A stretch of 64,000 bases of DNA from Neolewinella aurantiaca (GTDB taxonomy: Bacteria > Bacteroidota > Bacteroidia > Chitinophagales > Saprospiraceae), in NCBI RefSeq assembly GCF_008014675.1, contig NZ_VOXD01000027.1:29011-93010 (forward strand), in the 5' to 3' direction. This document shows, in pieces, positions 20,731 through 30,855 of the stretch. How positions within the stretch are numbered: the first letter of the stretch is position 1; the number at the start of each line of letters is the position of its first letter. A program made the translations under genes and the position numbers. Below the pieces are notes generated by a model, which saw only the letters and a list, made by a program, of their open reading frames with translations, searched no databases and had not been told where the DNA came from.

Positions 20731-22296
20731 TTAGCGGTAACCGTTATTAGAAGGGTCGCTATTAAGAAGGTTCGGATTAAGAAGAATTTCGGCCAGCGGA
20801 ATCGGCAGGAGTACGTGCTTTGGCTGGATGTTGGCCGCAGGGTTGTTGAATGAGCGATGCTCGGTGTTCATCACTGTCTCGAGCAGGATACCCCAACGGA
20901 TGAGGTCCATCTTGCGGTGGCCTTCGGTAGCCAGTTCGAACTTGCGCTCGTCGTACATCGCTTCCCGGAATTCTTGCTGTGACATGCCGGACCACGGGCG
21001 GTCGGGCTCGAAAGCACGGGCACGAACGGTGTTCACGTAGGTGTAAGCATTGGCGGGGCCATTCAGCTCGTTTTCTGCTTCGGCTGCCATCAGGTAGATG
21101 TCGGCCAACCGGAATACGATGTAGTTCTCCGGGTGGTTGCCACGCGGAGAGTTCTCCTGATTGAGGTTCCAGTTTTTGCGGTAGTAGGGAAATGCAAGCT
21201 GGAAGCCGAGGTATTCGGTAACAATGGATGCGTCGTAACGGAGGTCACCATCTTCCCAGTTTGCGGGGTCTGCAATTTCGGGCAGAGGAATCGCCCAACC
21301 GTAGCCGGTCATGTCTTCTCCCTGTTCAGCAAGCGCAGCCGAGAGCAGTTCCACGTTGGTTGGCGTTCCGTCTCCTCCGGGGCGAACGTTGCGGTTCGCT
21401 GGTTCATCACGGATACGGGGGTTGTAGTCATCGGTACGCTGGGTGTTGCCATCGCTGCCAACGGGGTCTTTGGTGAAGTCTACTACAAAGATGTGCTCGT
21501 CGTTGTACTGATCGGTCAATGGGTTTTGATCGAAAACGTCGGCGAAGTTGTCCAGCAGGCGGTGAGGAGAGTTGTCGATGATTTCCTGGCATTCAGTCAG
21601 GCAGTCCTGCCACTCACTGTCCAGCAGGTGGAACTTTGCCTTGAGGGCTGCGGCGGCCCACTTAGAGACCCTGCCCAGTTCACTGCTGCCGTATTCTGAT
21701 GGCAGCAGGTCGAAAGCGCGGTCGAGGTCTTCTTTCATTTCGCTGCGGATCAGCACTTTGTCGGTTCGTTCGATTACGGAGAGTTCTTCCGTCGAAGGCA
21801 GTTCTCTGAAATAAGGCACGTCTCCCCACAGGTTGGTGAGGTGGAAATAGGCAAGTGCCCGCATGAAGAGAAGCTCGCCGGTAACCTGGTTACGAATGGA
21901 CTCAGAAAGTTTCTCGTTGCCTTCTACGCTGGCGAGGAACAGTGCAGCGTTCCGGGCCAGTTCATAGCAGGAGTTCCAGGTGTCTGCGCCGTCGGAAACC
22001 CCTTCGCCAATGAGGTAGTTGTGGATCTGCCCGTTCACATTACGGTTCGGGCCTACTTCATCGGTTCCGTTCACATAGTAGTTGTCAAGGCCACGGGTCT
22101 TGTAGAGGCTGGCACGGTGCAGGATCCGGTAGGTTCCATTGACTGCCAGAAGAGCCTCGGCGTCGTTGTTGAAGAAGTTATCTGTAGTAATACCACTGCG
22201 GAAATCTTCTTCGAGAAAGTCTTCACACGCGGAGAATGAAAGCACCGTGAAGAGGGCGACCACTATGGTCAGTAGAGAATATATATTGTTTTTCAT
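20731..22296 (-). CDS. susD: SusD/RagB family glycan-binding lipoprotein
   Basis: A surface lipoprotein of 521 residues that captures oligosaccharides and lids the SusC channel. The lipobox is LSFSAC (Cys24), followed by acidic residues (EDFLEEDF) typical of surface-export signals in Bacteroidota. Helical TPR-like segments such as ELLFMRALAYFHLTNLWGDVPYF and the C-terminal ERKFELATEGHRKMDLIRWG are the family hallmarks. It directly follows susC with a 21-bp gap; the pair defines the PUL. The symbol denotes family, not starch specificity. Confidence 0.95.
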   Translation of the reverse strand: MKNNIYSLLTIVVALFTVLSFSACEDFLEEDFRSGITTDNFFNNDAEALLAVNGTYRILHRASLYKTRGLDNYYVNGTDEVGPNRNVNGQIHNYLIGEGVSDGADTWNSCYELARNAALFLASVEGNEKLSESIRNQVTGELLFMRALAYFHLTNLWGDVPYFRELPSTEELSVIERTDKVLIRSEMKEDLDRAFDLLPSEYGSSELGRVSKWAAAALKAKFHLLDSEWQDCLTECQEIIDNSPHRLLDNFADVFDQNPLTDQYNDEHIFVVDFTKDPVGSDGNTQRTDDYNPRIRDEPANRNVRPGGDGTPTNVELLSAALAEQGEDMTGYGWAIPLPEIADPANWEDGDLRYDASIVTEYLGFQLAFPYYRKNWNLNQENSPRGNHPENYIVFRLADIYLMAAEAENELNGPANAYTYVNTVRARAFEPDRPWSGMSQQEFREAMYDERKFELATEGHRKMDLIRWGILLETVMNTEHRSFNNPAANIQPKHVLLPIPLAEILLNPNLLNSDPSNNGYR

Positions 22297-22317
22297 TTTA
22301 TCTTCGGTTGTCGGTGA

Positions 22318-25300
22318 TTAAAAGGTTACGTCGAGGCCCAGCGTGAAGGAGCGTGCGTAGGGGTACTGGCCGGTAGCAACGCCCTGCTCGAGGCCGCTGC
22401 CATAATTGCTTACCTCAGGATCTCCGAAGGAGAAGTCGGTAAAGAGAAGCAGGTTGTTCCCGGTTGCGTAGACGCTCAGCGAGCGGAATACATTGTCGAT
22501 TCCCATATTACCGACGGGGAGGTTGTAGCGAAGAGAGAGGTTTTTAAGCCGGATAAAAGATCCGTCCTCAATACCTGCAGTACTGTTAGGGTTGAACAGG
22601 CTGGTGGATGTACCAGCACGTGGGATGTCGGAGTCTTCGTTTACACCAGGAATGTAACGGTCTACTACAGCAGGAAGCAGGGTTTGATCTCCGCGGCCAA
22701 ATAAGCCGGTTTGGATTACGCCGTTGTAAACATCGTTGCCAAGTGAGCCCTGGAAGAAGATGTCGAGGTTGAAGTTACCCATGGTGAAGGTGTTGCGGAT
22801 GCCACCGTACAGGTCAGGCTGAGGGCTTCCGATAACGACAAAGTCTTCTTCGTTAATTACACCGTTACCGTCCATGTCTTCGTAACGAGGGCTACCAATG
22901 AAGGCTCGTCCGGTCTGGCCGTCTGCTTCAATTTCTTCTGCGGAGCGATAGGTGCCCAGGTAAACAGCACCGACGAATACCGGTGCCGGCTGACCAGGAA
23001 TGAGGCGCACACCTGATCCACCCTGATTGGTTGGCTGACGCAGGTCAATGAAATCATCGCCGCCCAGTTCGAGCACTTCGTTTTGGTTGGTAGAAAGGGT
23101 GAGCTGGGTTTCCCAGGTAAAGTTCGACTTAGATACGTTGAAGCTGCGCAGTGCAATCTCTATACCTTCGTTACGGATAGAGCCTACATTTTGCAACTGG
23201 CTTCCACCTGCAGTACCGGGGAGGTCTCTTGCCAGTAGAAGATCTTCGGTTGTTTTGCGGTAGTAATCGAATTCGAAGAATATCCGGTCCTGCCAAAGGC
23301 CTAATTCGAGGCCAAGGTCCAGCTGACGGGTTGTCTCCCAAGTGAGGTCCCGGCTGGGAAGGCTGCCAATGATGACTGCATTCAGCAGGGTTTCGTTGAA
23401 GTAAGCGTTCTGGTTATTGAAGCTGGCAACTGAGTTGTAGGGGTTGACGCCCTGTTCTCCGACTTCACCAAGACTTGCCTTCAGCTTAAGACGGGAGACA
23501 AGGCGGGAATTAACGAGGAAAGGCTCACGGTGGGCGTTCCAGGCCGCTCCTACGGATGGGAAGAAAGCGTACTTGTTGCCTGTTTCAAATACACTGGAGC
23601 CATCTCTCCGGCCGGTAACGGTAAGGAGGTACTTGCTGTCGAAGCCATAGTCAAGACGAGCGAAGTAAGAGGCGAAGGTGCGCAGTTGGTACCCAGAGCC
23701 TATCTGGTAGGTGTCGGGGTCGGAGCCGAAAGACAGGTTGTTGAACTGTACCACATCATTGGGGTAGCGTTCGGCCTGCGCACTGAACGATTCAATCTCG
23801 GTGCGCTGTACTGAGAAACCTCCCAATAAGCTAACTCTGTTTTTATTGAAGTTCCTGGTGTAGTTGATCGTGTTCTCGTTCAGCAGGTCGTTCTTCTGGT
23901 TGGTGGCAAGACTTGCGTACCCGCCGGCATTATCGAGCTGCCGCTCCGGAAGAGCTCCCGGTTGGTAAACATTCGTTTTAAACGAAGAGAGTTCTGCCCC
24001 AAGGGTACTTTTGATGACGAGGCCTGCCAACGGCTCAACCTGTACGTAGATGTTGCTGATTAGGTTGTTGTCCAGACGATTGTCTACGCGGAGGTTATAA
24101 TCCGCTACCGGGTTCCGCTGCGCGGTACCACTAACGGGGTTTACTGCTGTGTACAGGCCGTCTTCGTCGAACACTGTCCGGGTGGGAAGAACGCTGCTTA
24201 TGATCTGACCGTAGTTCACTTTATTGTTTTCCCGTGTATTCCGGGAAAGGTTAAGGCGAACACCAGTAGTGAACACATCACTGATTTTGAAGTCCATGTT
24301 CGTCCGCAGCGCGTGGCGTTGAAAACCGGAACCCTTGACAACGCCTTCCTGATCGAAACGGTTAAGGGAAACATAGTAGTTGGCAGACTTGCTGTTGCCG
24401 CGGATAGACAGGTCGGTGTTGAAGATTTGTCCATTCTGGGTAACGAGGTCCAACCAGTTCGTATTTGCCACGTTAGCAGGATCGTCAAAAATGAGCGGAA
24501 GGGTAGGGTCGGTAGCACCAGTACCATCAGGACCCGGGACGAATTGACCAGCTTCGTTCACGTAATTGGCGTATTCTTCTCCCCCCAGGAGTTCGACCTG
24601 ATTAGCTACGCTTTGGGTAGTGTAGTATTGATTAAACGAGACTACGGGCTTTTGCTCCTTAACGTCTTTACCAGTTTTAGTGGTGATGAGGATCACCCCG
24701 GATGCACCTCTGGTTCCATAGATGGAGAGTGCGGTTGCATCTTTGAGGACTTCGATTGATTCGACGTCATTGACGTTAAGTGAATTGAGGTCGAAATCTG
24801 TACCGGCAATGAAACCGTCTACTACAAACAATGGGTTGTTGTTGCCATTGACTGAGTTCGTTCCACGAATACGAATAGTAGTGCCACCGCTGCCGGGAGC
24901 ACCGTTGTTGGATGTTACTGAAACACCGGTCGCACGGCCCTGAAGTGCCTGGTCGATACGGGAAACCGGCTGATTAGCCAACGCTTCTCCTTTTACGGAT
25001 GCCACCGAGGAGACGAGGTCTTCCTTTTTGGCAACGCCGTATCCTATCACCACTACCTCATCGATCATATTGACATTCTCGGAGAGGGTGACGTCGATCT
25101 GGGTCTTATTACCGACGGGGATTCGTTGGGTGGTATAACCAGTAAAGGAAAAGACGAGCGTATCGCCCGGTGAGGCTGTAACGGTATAACTACCATCGAA
25201 ATCTGTAGCAGTTCCCCCGCCGCCGGGGCTGACGATCACATACACGCCAATGAGACCGAGCTGGTCTTGTCCGGAAACTGTTCCGCTTATCTGTTGCTGG

Positions 25301-25356
25301 GCGTGCAGGCAGCCACAGATAGTTAGCGCAAGAATGAGAAAAAACGTTTTTTGCAT
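22318..25356 (-). CDS. susC: SusC/RagA TonB-dependent outer membrane transporter
   Basis: A 1012-residue TonB-dependent receptor that imports oligosaccharides across the outer membrane. It has a signal peptide (to about residue 19), an N-terminal carboxypeptidase-like regulatory beta-sandwich (GLIGVYVIVSPGGGGTATDFDGSY), a TonB-box/plug region (VIGYGVAKKEDLVSSV, then TTIRIRGTNSVNG and VLKDATALSIYGTRGASGVILITTK), and a long 22-strand barrel ending in an aromatic residue (LDVTF). It is the first gene of the minus-strand PUL cluster, divergent from the hybrid two-component regulator across about 225 bp. It should be strongly induced by that regulator when substrate is present. Confidence 0.96.
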   Translation of the reverse strand: MQKTFFLILALTICGCLHAQQQISGTVSGQDQLGLIGVYVIVSPGGGGTATDFDGSYTVTASPGDTLVFSFTGYTTQRIPVGNKTQIDVTLSENVNMIDEVVVIGYGVAKKEDLVSSVASVKGEALANQPVSRIDQALQGRATGVSVTSNNGAPGSGGTTIRIRGTNSVNGNNNPLFVVDGFIAGTDFDLNSLNVNDVESIEVLKDATALSIYGTRGASGVILITTKTGKDVKEQKPVVSFNQYYTTQSVANQVELLGGEEYANYVNEAGQFVPGPDGTGATDPTLPLIFDDPANVANTNWLDLVTQNGQIFNTDLSIRGNSKSANYYVSLNRFDQEGVVKGSGFQRHALRTNMDFKISDVFTTGVRLNLSRNTRENNKVNYGQIISSVLPTRTVFDEDGLYTAVNPVSGTAQRNPVADYNLRVDNRLDNNLISNIYVQVEPLAGLVIKSTLGAELSSFKTNVYQPGALPERQLDNAGGYASLATNQKNDLLNENTINYTRNFNKNRVSLLGGFSVQRTEIESFSAQAERYPNDVVQFNNLSFGSDPDTYQIGSGYQLRTFASYFARLDYGFDSKYLLTVTGRRDGSSVFETGNKYAFFPSVGAAWNAHREPFLVNSRLVSRLKLKASLGEVGEQGVNPYNSVASFNNQNAYFNETLLNAVIIGSLPSRDLTWETTRQLDLGLELGLWQDRIFFEFDYYRKTTEDLLLARDLPGTAGGSQLQNVGSIRNEGIEIALRSFNVSKSNFTWETQLTLSTNQNEVLELGGDDFIDLRQPTNQGGSGVRLIPGQPAPVFVGAVYLGTYRSAEEIEADGQTGRAFIGSPRYEDMDGNGVINEEDFVVIGSPQPDLYGGIRNTFTMGNFNLDIFFQGSLGNDVYNGVIQTGLFGRGDQTLLPAVVDRYIPGVNEDSDIPRAGTSTSLFNPNSTAGIEDGSFIRLKNLSLRYNLPVGNMGIDNVFRSLSVYATGNNLLLFTDFSFGDPEVSNYGSGLEQGVATGQYPYARSFTLGLDVTF

Positions 25357-25431
25357 GATTAAACTTTTTAACTAGTGTCGTAAAACAATCAACACGAAAT
25401 TCGGCTTGTTGCCGGTGTTAATTTTGCTCAA

Positions 25432-25493
25432 TGTATGGGTTGCCTAATTTGTGTCTGTTTCAAATAAGGGGTAAAAATGTTGCATGGGTTGCC
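25432..25493. promoter_or_regulatory. direct repeat in the susC-regulator intergenic region
   Basis: TGTATGGGTTGCC (25432-25444) and TGCATGGGTTGCC (25481-25493) share 12 of 13 bases, 49 bp apart centre to centre, in the only intergenic region between susC and its regulator. AraC-type output domains of hybrid regulators bind direct repeats, so this is a candidate operator. That assignment is inference. Confidence 0.4.
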
Positions 25494-25581
25494 AGAGTCT
25501 CTTATGTTGGCTCTGATTGCAACATATTTGTCTCATATTCCGTCTCAACCTCGCTCACTCATTGGTCGAGTACTTTCAATA

Positions 25582-28500
25582 ATGACACGACAAATGAAGA
25601 TTACCTGCTTCCTGAACAACCTCTCTCTGTACTCTGAAAGGATTATCGGATTGCTGGTCATTTCACTGTTTTTTGCCCACTTTGCTACTGCACAACAGCA
25701 GCAGTCATCGTTTTCCCATCTGGAGGTTAAAGGCAACCGGTTTAAGCAGGAAGCCCGCACCCTGTACGAAGACAGTTTTGGGTTTCTATGGATCGGTACC
25801 AATAACGGATTGTACCGCTACGACGGAAACCGAATGAAAGGTTATTATCATAATCCTTTCGATTCAGTCTCACTGGCCAACAACACCATCCATTTCATAG
25901 TCGAGGATGATCAGCAAAATCTTTGGATAGCCAGCGACAGCTACCTGTCTTTCTTCGATCGGAGGAAAGAAGTTTTTCAGAACTTCTTCAAAGGTCAGCG
26001 TACCTCTTATTTGTATGCCGGCAAAAAGGGATCGATCTGGGCAATGGTAAATGGTAAGGGATTACTGAAAGTATCGCGTGATGAATCCAGTGGCCAGATA
26101 ACTTTCGATTCCGTCAAGACCGCCGCCTCAGGCGGCAACACGCTTATTGGCGATGAGTTTGGCCGGGTGTGGATAGGCGCTCAAGATGGACTAACGCAGG
26201 TTGAAAATGGAACAGCAAATAAACCCGCAACCGGCTTCGGTTTCCCGGTCAACCAGCTGGAAAAAGGCAAGGACCAGGGTTTTTGGGTCGCCTCCGGGGC
26301 TACATTGCGCCGGGTTATGTACTTCAAGGAAGAAAATCGCCTGGAAGTAACCGCAGTTTGCGAACTCCCACCGCTTCATGAAAGGCCTGAACAGCTCAAC
26401 CGGATTGTCTCTTTGCGCAACGGCAAAGACAACCAACTCTGGATCGGTACCGAAGATGGTTTGTACCGTTTAAATACCCTCGAGGCAAACCCCGTTCCTG
26501 TGCGCGTAGAGGATCCAACCCAATTTACCCGCAGCGCACTGCAGGGGAAAATCAATGCGATCACTACCGATAAGTATAATAATGTATGGGTTGGCTCTAC
26601 CCACGGGGTAGTGAAAATTCTGGCGAGAGCAAGTATGCTCAGCTATACTGATCTGCGCCAATTGTCGGCCTCAATGTCCGATAACCGGGTAAAAGCAGTG
26701 TTTGAGGATGGAAAAGGAGACACCTGGATCGGAACGGAAGAAAGCGGACTGTACCATCAGCCGGCGGGAAGCAACGCGGTCAACAGAATTCCCCTGGCTG
26801 CACAATCCGTCGCTAATATCGCCCAGCGGAGATTCGGGGAAGGACTCTTTGTAGCGGGTGGTAATCATTTGTACGAGGTCGATACAAGTCTCGACCGACC
26901 GGTGGCAAGCATTAAATACTCATTGTCCAAAGCTGTAATGGCGGAGGTGGAAGTCTCGGAAACCGAACAATGGGTCGGCACCTGGGGCGACGGACTGAAA
27001 ATTTTCAACGATGACCGTGAGCTTCCGATCTGGAAGCAGGAACTCGTCGAGCAAACAAAACATGATTTCATCTCCCTAATGGTGGTTGGGCGTAATAAGT
27101 ACGTCTGGATCGGGACACGGGGAAACGGGCTGTACCGGGTATCACTTCAGGAAGGTAAAGTCTGGCACTATCTTCCTTCCCGCGAAAAAGGAGTCACTTC
27201 CAATGCGTTCATCTCTGTCGTAAACGACAGTAACGGTAATATATGGTTTGGTACCAGAGGAGGAGGCGTGCTGCTGTATAACGAAAGCACCGATACCTTC
27301 ACGCCTTATACCACCGGGGAAGGGCTCCCCTCAAATACTATCTCAGCAATGCTGATAGACCTCGAGAACAACCTCTGGCTCAGTACCCCCGAAGGGATAG
27401 CCGTGTTCAGACCCCACGAGCAGACTTTCTATACGCTGACAACAGATGACGGGATCTACGAAAATAACTTTCAGTACAACTCTGCGGGGAGTAGCCCCGA
27501 CCGGCAACGCCTCTATTTTGGAACTACCGGGGGCTATTATACCATCAGGGGCGGCGACTTTAAACCCCGGCAACTTCAGGCTCCGACGGTCATTACCAAT
27601 TTGCGAACCTACGGGGCAAACGCACTGGCACACGACACCAGCTTTGTGGCAGCCGAACTGTTCAGTACGCCCCGTCAGATCAGCTTGCCGTACTACCGGA
27701 ATAACCTTTCGATCGGCTTTTCTTCGCTGGATCTGACCGCGCCAAATAAAACAAGGTATGCCTACCGACTGACCGGGATCAATGATTACTGGATTTACCC
27801 TGACAACGATGCCCGCGAAGCAATTTACTTTGACCTCCCGCACGGCAAATACCATTTTGCTGTAAAGAGTACCAATAGTGATGGTGTCTGGAACGAGGAG
27901 GCTGCCTCCCTCGAACTCACGATCCTCCCGCCATACTACCTTACGGTATGGGCTTATTGGGGGTATGGCATAATTGCGGTATTCATCGCTTATTTATTGT
28001 ACCGGCTCTACCGGCAGTGGTATCAGCTGCGGAAAAATCTGCTGGAAGAGAAAATATCCCGCGAAAAGAGCCAGGAGTACCACCAGATGCGCCTGGTTTT
28101 CTTCACCGATATTTCTCACGAACTCCGGACTCCGCTGACGCTTATTCTGGGGACGATCGAAAACTGGAAGAAGCGGGGAGGAGAAAACCTGCCCGTTACT
28201 TCGATCCAGCGGGTATACGCCAACAGTATAAAGATGAAGCAGCTCATCAACCAGCTGCTCGACGTTCATAAACACAATGCCGGTGAGTTCGAACTCAAAG
28301 TCAGACCGGTAAACGCCGCGCGGCACTTCCGTCAGGTGGTTTCTACGTTTACGGACCATGCTGCAATGAACCAACTGAACCTCGGCTTCAGTTCCGACGG
28401 TGCCAACCTGCAGGCGTTCCTCGACCTTTCCATCACGGATAAAATTATCGGCAACCTCGTTTCTAACGCTATCAAGTATACCACCTCCGGCGGTACCATC

Positions 28501-29715
28501 AACGTAAGCCTGAGTCAGCAAACCCTGAAGAAGAAAGAAGCTGCTTCCCTCGAAATCACTCCGGGAGAATACCTATCAGTAGTGGTGGAAGACAACGGCA
28601 TAGGGATGGATGAACAGGATTTGCTCCACGTTTTTGATCGCTACTACCAGGCCAAAAACCAAACACCCGCTCATCAGTCAGGGTCTGGCATTGGTATGGA
28701 GTTGGTGTACAAGCTGACCCGCCTGCACCAGGGAGCTATCATAGCTGAAAGCGAACTAGGCCTTTTCACCCGGTTCATCGTCTACCTGCCCGTCGAAGCC
28801 GAATTATACCCGGAAGCAACGGTGCTGAAAACCAGCCCTGAACCTGCGTCCGCGCCGGAAAACCTGATCGCTCCACCGGTAGAACATCCCGCTTATACCC
28901 CACGAACGGAACAACCCTCCGGAGGGAAAAAAGGTAGCGTGTTGGTAGTAGAGGATAACGAAGAACTCAGGCAAACGATCGTGGATATACTGTCCGACGA
29001 TTTCAATGTGCTAGAGGCCGCCAACGGAAGAGAAGGATTCGAACAGGCTAAGCAACACACCCCAAGGGTCATCATTACTGACCTCGTTATGCCCGTCGGT
29101 GACGGGCTTTCTCTGATCAAAAATGTCCGCAGCGACGAAGCAACCCGTCACCTTCCCGTTTTTGTCCTGACCGCAAAGTCATCGGATGAGGCACGCAAAG
29201 AATGCCTCGAGGCCGGCGCTTCGGATTTTATCGAAAAGCCTTTCAGTATGGAATTTCTGCGGTGGAAAATCCACAACAGCATGGATCAGCAAAAGTCTAT
29301 GCGCGATAAGTTCAGCAAGACGATCAGCGTGCAATCGTCCGAAATAGAACTGGAATCGCCGGATGAATACCTGATTCAGGATTTGATCAAACTGGTGGAA
29401 GACAACATCGAAAACCCCGAACTGAGCGTACAGTTTCTGGCCCACGAAATAGGTATGAGCCGCGCCAATCTGTACCGTAAGCTCAAAAGCATCGTGAACG
29501 ATACGCCCGTGTCTTTCATCAAGAAGATCAGGTTGGATCGCGCCCGTAAAATTCTGAAGATGAATAAGTTTTACGTTTCTGAAGTAGCCTACATGTGTGG
29601 TTTCAGTAGTCGTAAATACTTCACCAGGTGCTTCCAGAAAGCTTTCGGTTGTTCACCTTCGGAGTACGCTGAGCAGCACAAGTCTTCGTTATCCGAAACA
29701 GAGCCGACTACCTGA
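25582..29715 (+). CDS. hybrid two-component system regulator (HTCS) of the PUL
   Basis: 1377 residues from the ATG before TRQMKIT; an ATG four codons later is equally possible, and the longer upstream frame adds no signal-peptide-like sequence. Order: signal anchor (~10-35), a periplasmic two-component-regulator beta-propeller with repeated GLYR and WIGT motifs (~40-700), a Y_Y_Y immunoglobulin-like domain (~705-785), a membrane helix (~790-810), HisKA with phospho-His in FFTDISHELRTP (~846), HATPase with NLVSNAIKYT and GSGIGME, a receiver with the Asp in IITDLVMPVGDG (~1166), and an AraC-type HTH (~1275-1365). It senses an oligosaccharide in the periplasm and activates the PUL. The Pro-rich linker before the receiver is a typical flexible junction. 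Confidence 0.95.
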   Translation: MTRQMKITCFLNNLSLYSERIIGLLVISLFFAHFATAQQQQSSFSHLEVKGNRFKQEARTLYEDSFGFLWIGTNNGLYRYDGNRMKGYYHNPFDSVSLANNTIHFIVEDDQQNLWIASDSYLSFFDRRKEVFQNFFKGQRTSYLYAGKKGSIWAMVNGKGLLKVSRDESSGQITFDSVKTAASGGNTLIGDEFGRVWIGAQDGLTQVENGTANKPATGFGFPVNQLEKGKDQGFWVASGATLRRVMYFKEENRLEVTAVCELPPLHERPEQLNRIVSLRNGKDNQLWIGTEDGLYRLNTLEANPVPVRVEDPTQFTRSALQGKINAITTDKYNNVWVGSTHGVVKILARASMLSYTDLRQLSASMSDNRVKAVFEDGKGDTWIGTEESGLYHQPAGSNAVNRIPLAAQSVANIAQRRFGEGLFVAGGNHLYEVDTSLDRPVASIKYSLSKAVMAEVEVSETEQWVGTWGDGLKIFNDDRELPIWKQELVEQTKHDFISLMVVGRNKYVWIGTRGNGLYRVSLQEGKVWHYLPSREKGVTSNAFISVVNDSNGNIWFGTRGGGVLLYNESTDTFTPYTTGEGLPSNTISAMLIDLENNLWLSTPEGIAVFRPHEQTFYTLTTDDGIYENNFQYNSAGSSPDRQRLYFGTTGGYYTIRGGDFKPRQLQAPTVITNLRTYGANALAHDTSFVAAELFSTPRQISLPYYRNNLSIGFSSLDLTAPNKTRYAYRLTGINDYWIYPDNDAREAIYFDLPHGKYHFAVKSTNSDGVWNEEAASLELTILPPYYLTVWAYWGYGIIAVFIAYLLYRLYRQWYQLRKNLLEEKISREKSQEYHQMRLVFFTDISHELRTPLTLILGTIENWKKRGGENLPVTSIQRVYANSIKMKQLINQLLDVHKHNAGEFELKVRPVNAARHFRQVVSTFTDHAAMNQLNLGFSSDGANLQAFLDLSITDKIIGNLVSNAIKYTTSGGTINVSLSQQTLKKKEAASLEITPGEYLSVVVEDNGIGMDEQDLLHVFDRYYQAKNQTPAHQSGSGIGMELVYKLTRLHQGAIIAESELGLFTRFIVYLPVEAELYPEATVLKTSPEPASAPENLIAPPVEHPAYTPRTEQPSGGKKGSVLVVEDNEELRQTIVDILSDDFNVLEAANGREGFEQAKQHTPRVIITDLVMPVGDGLSLIKNVRSDEATRHLPVFVLTAKSSDEARKECLEAGASDFIEKPFSMEFLRWKIHNSMDQQKSMRDKFSKTISVQSSEIELESPDEYLIQDLIKLVEDNIENPELSVQFLAHEIGMSRANLYRKLKSIVNDTPVSFIKKIRLDRARKILKMNKFYVSEVAYMCGFSSRKYFTRCFQKAFGCSPSEYAEQHKSSLSETEPTT

Positions 29716-29865
29716 TGATGGTTTCGTCGATCAATAAGCATAGCGGCTCCGTCGGATTCGATGAGAATGGTGTTGGTACCCCGCTGTAACCCGATGGTTG
29801 CGCTGTGCGCGCCCCGGAACGCTACAAAAGTGCCAGCAAGGTTATGCCACAGGAAACGGAAATCG
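29716..29865 (-). pseudogene. possible short gene fragment between HTCS and ftsE-like gene
   Basis: The 150-bp gap is fully open on the minus strand and translates to a protein-like sequence (FLWHNLAGTFVAFRGAHSAT, then LQRGTNTILIESDGAAML) with no start codon and no link to the ftsE frame. It may be the tail of a lost gene; it may also be chance. Confidence 0.2.
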
Positions 29866-30543
29866 TTACCCTTCCGAGTTAAACACCTTTCCTCCTTCGC
29901 ACCGCACTACGCGGGCATGGAAGGTGTCCAGCAAGCGATAGTCGTGGGTGGCAAAAAGCACGGCCGTGCCGTGTTCGCGGCCGAGGTTGCGCATCAGTTC
30001 CAGAATGTCTTTGCTGGTTTCGGGATCCAGGTTGCCGGTTACTTCGTCGGCGATCAACAGGGTAGGGGCGTTGAGCAGCGCACGGGCAAAAGCCACCCGT
30101 TGTTGTTCTCCTCCGCTGAGGGTGTGGGGCATACTGCGCCGACGATCGGCCAGCCCTACTTCCTGGAGCACCTGATCGATGCGCTCTTCTGCGCCGGTAC
30201 CTTTTTTCCACCCGGTTGCTTCGAGGGCGAAGCGGAGGTTGTCTTCGACGGACCGGTCCATGAGTAAGTTGAAGTCCTGAAAAACGATGCCGAGTTGGCG
30301 GCGCAGTTTCGGGATTTTTCGCCGGCCCGTTTTCCGGAGATCAAAACCGGATACCGTTGCCGAGCCGGAGGCGAGCGGAAGAGCAGCGTAAAGGGTTTTC
30401 AGCAGGCTCGACTTGCCGGAGCCCGTTTTGCCAACGAGGTAAACGAATTCGCCGCGGGCAATACGTAAGTCTACATTTTCCAGGATGTTGCGGTTTCCTT
30501 GTCGGATATTTACACCGCGTAGTTCAACTATCGCCTCGGTCAT
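29866..30543 (-). CDS. ftsE: FtsE-like ABC transporter ATPase
   Basis: A 225-residue ABC ATPase of the FtsE/LolD/MacB-type small family. It shows Walker A GKTGSGKSS, a Q-loop (GIVFQDFNLL), the signature LSGGEQQR, Walker B TLLIADEVTGNLD and the switch His in FATHDYRL. Start: the ATG before TEAIVELRG, 14 codons inside the longest frame, because the extension shows no conservation signal. In Bacteroidota the FtsE partner of FtsX is usually encoded apart from ftsX, and this gene fits; a LolD-like role cannot be excluded. It is a single gene on the minus strand, convergent with the HTCS gene. Confidence 0.82.
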   Translation of the reverse strand: MTEAIVELRGVNIRQGNRNILENVDLRIARGEFVYLVGKTGSGKSSLLKTLYAALPLASGSATVSGFDLRKTGRRKIPKLRRQLGIVFQDFNLLMDRSVEDNLRFALEATGWKKGTGAEERIDQVLQEVGLADRRRSMPHTLSGGEQQRVAFARALLNAPTLLIADEVTGNLDPETSKDILELMRNLGREHGTAVLFATHDYRLLDTFHARVVRCEGGKVFNSEG

Positions 30544-30766
30544 TTGGTATGATTTGTGTCCGCTCTCAACGTTTTGCGGCTTCAAGGTATCTAAAAAGTA
30601 ACTGAGTTAGCAGTTTTGTGGTTTATTGAATTAATTGCTGCCCATACTGGTCTCTGTACTCTGCTGGTTCGTCTTCCGGGATTCAACCAGGCCGCAACTC
30701 AATAACTAATCCGACAAATCAGTTAGTAGATGACCAATGAAATCACTTTTCGCCTTTTCCGCTTAT

Positions 30767-30774
30767 TACCTTTG
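30767..30774 (+). promoter_or_regulatory. -7 element of the PorV-like gene
   Basis: TACCTTTG, an exact TAnnTTTG box, ends 81 nt before the chosen ATG at 30856. It lies inside the longer open frame, which supports the internal start. A clear -33 TTG is not seen. Confidence 0.4.
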
Positions 30775-30855
30775 GCGAGCGAGCGCAACGTAGCGAATGG
30801 CCTTTGCCGCAGCAACCCGGCTTCGCCCGAACTCACCAACTCACTAATTCCCCCA

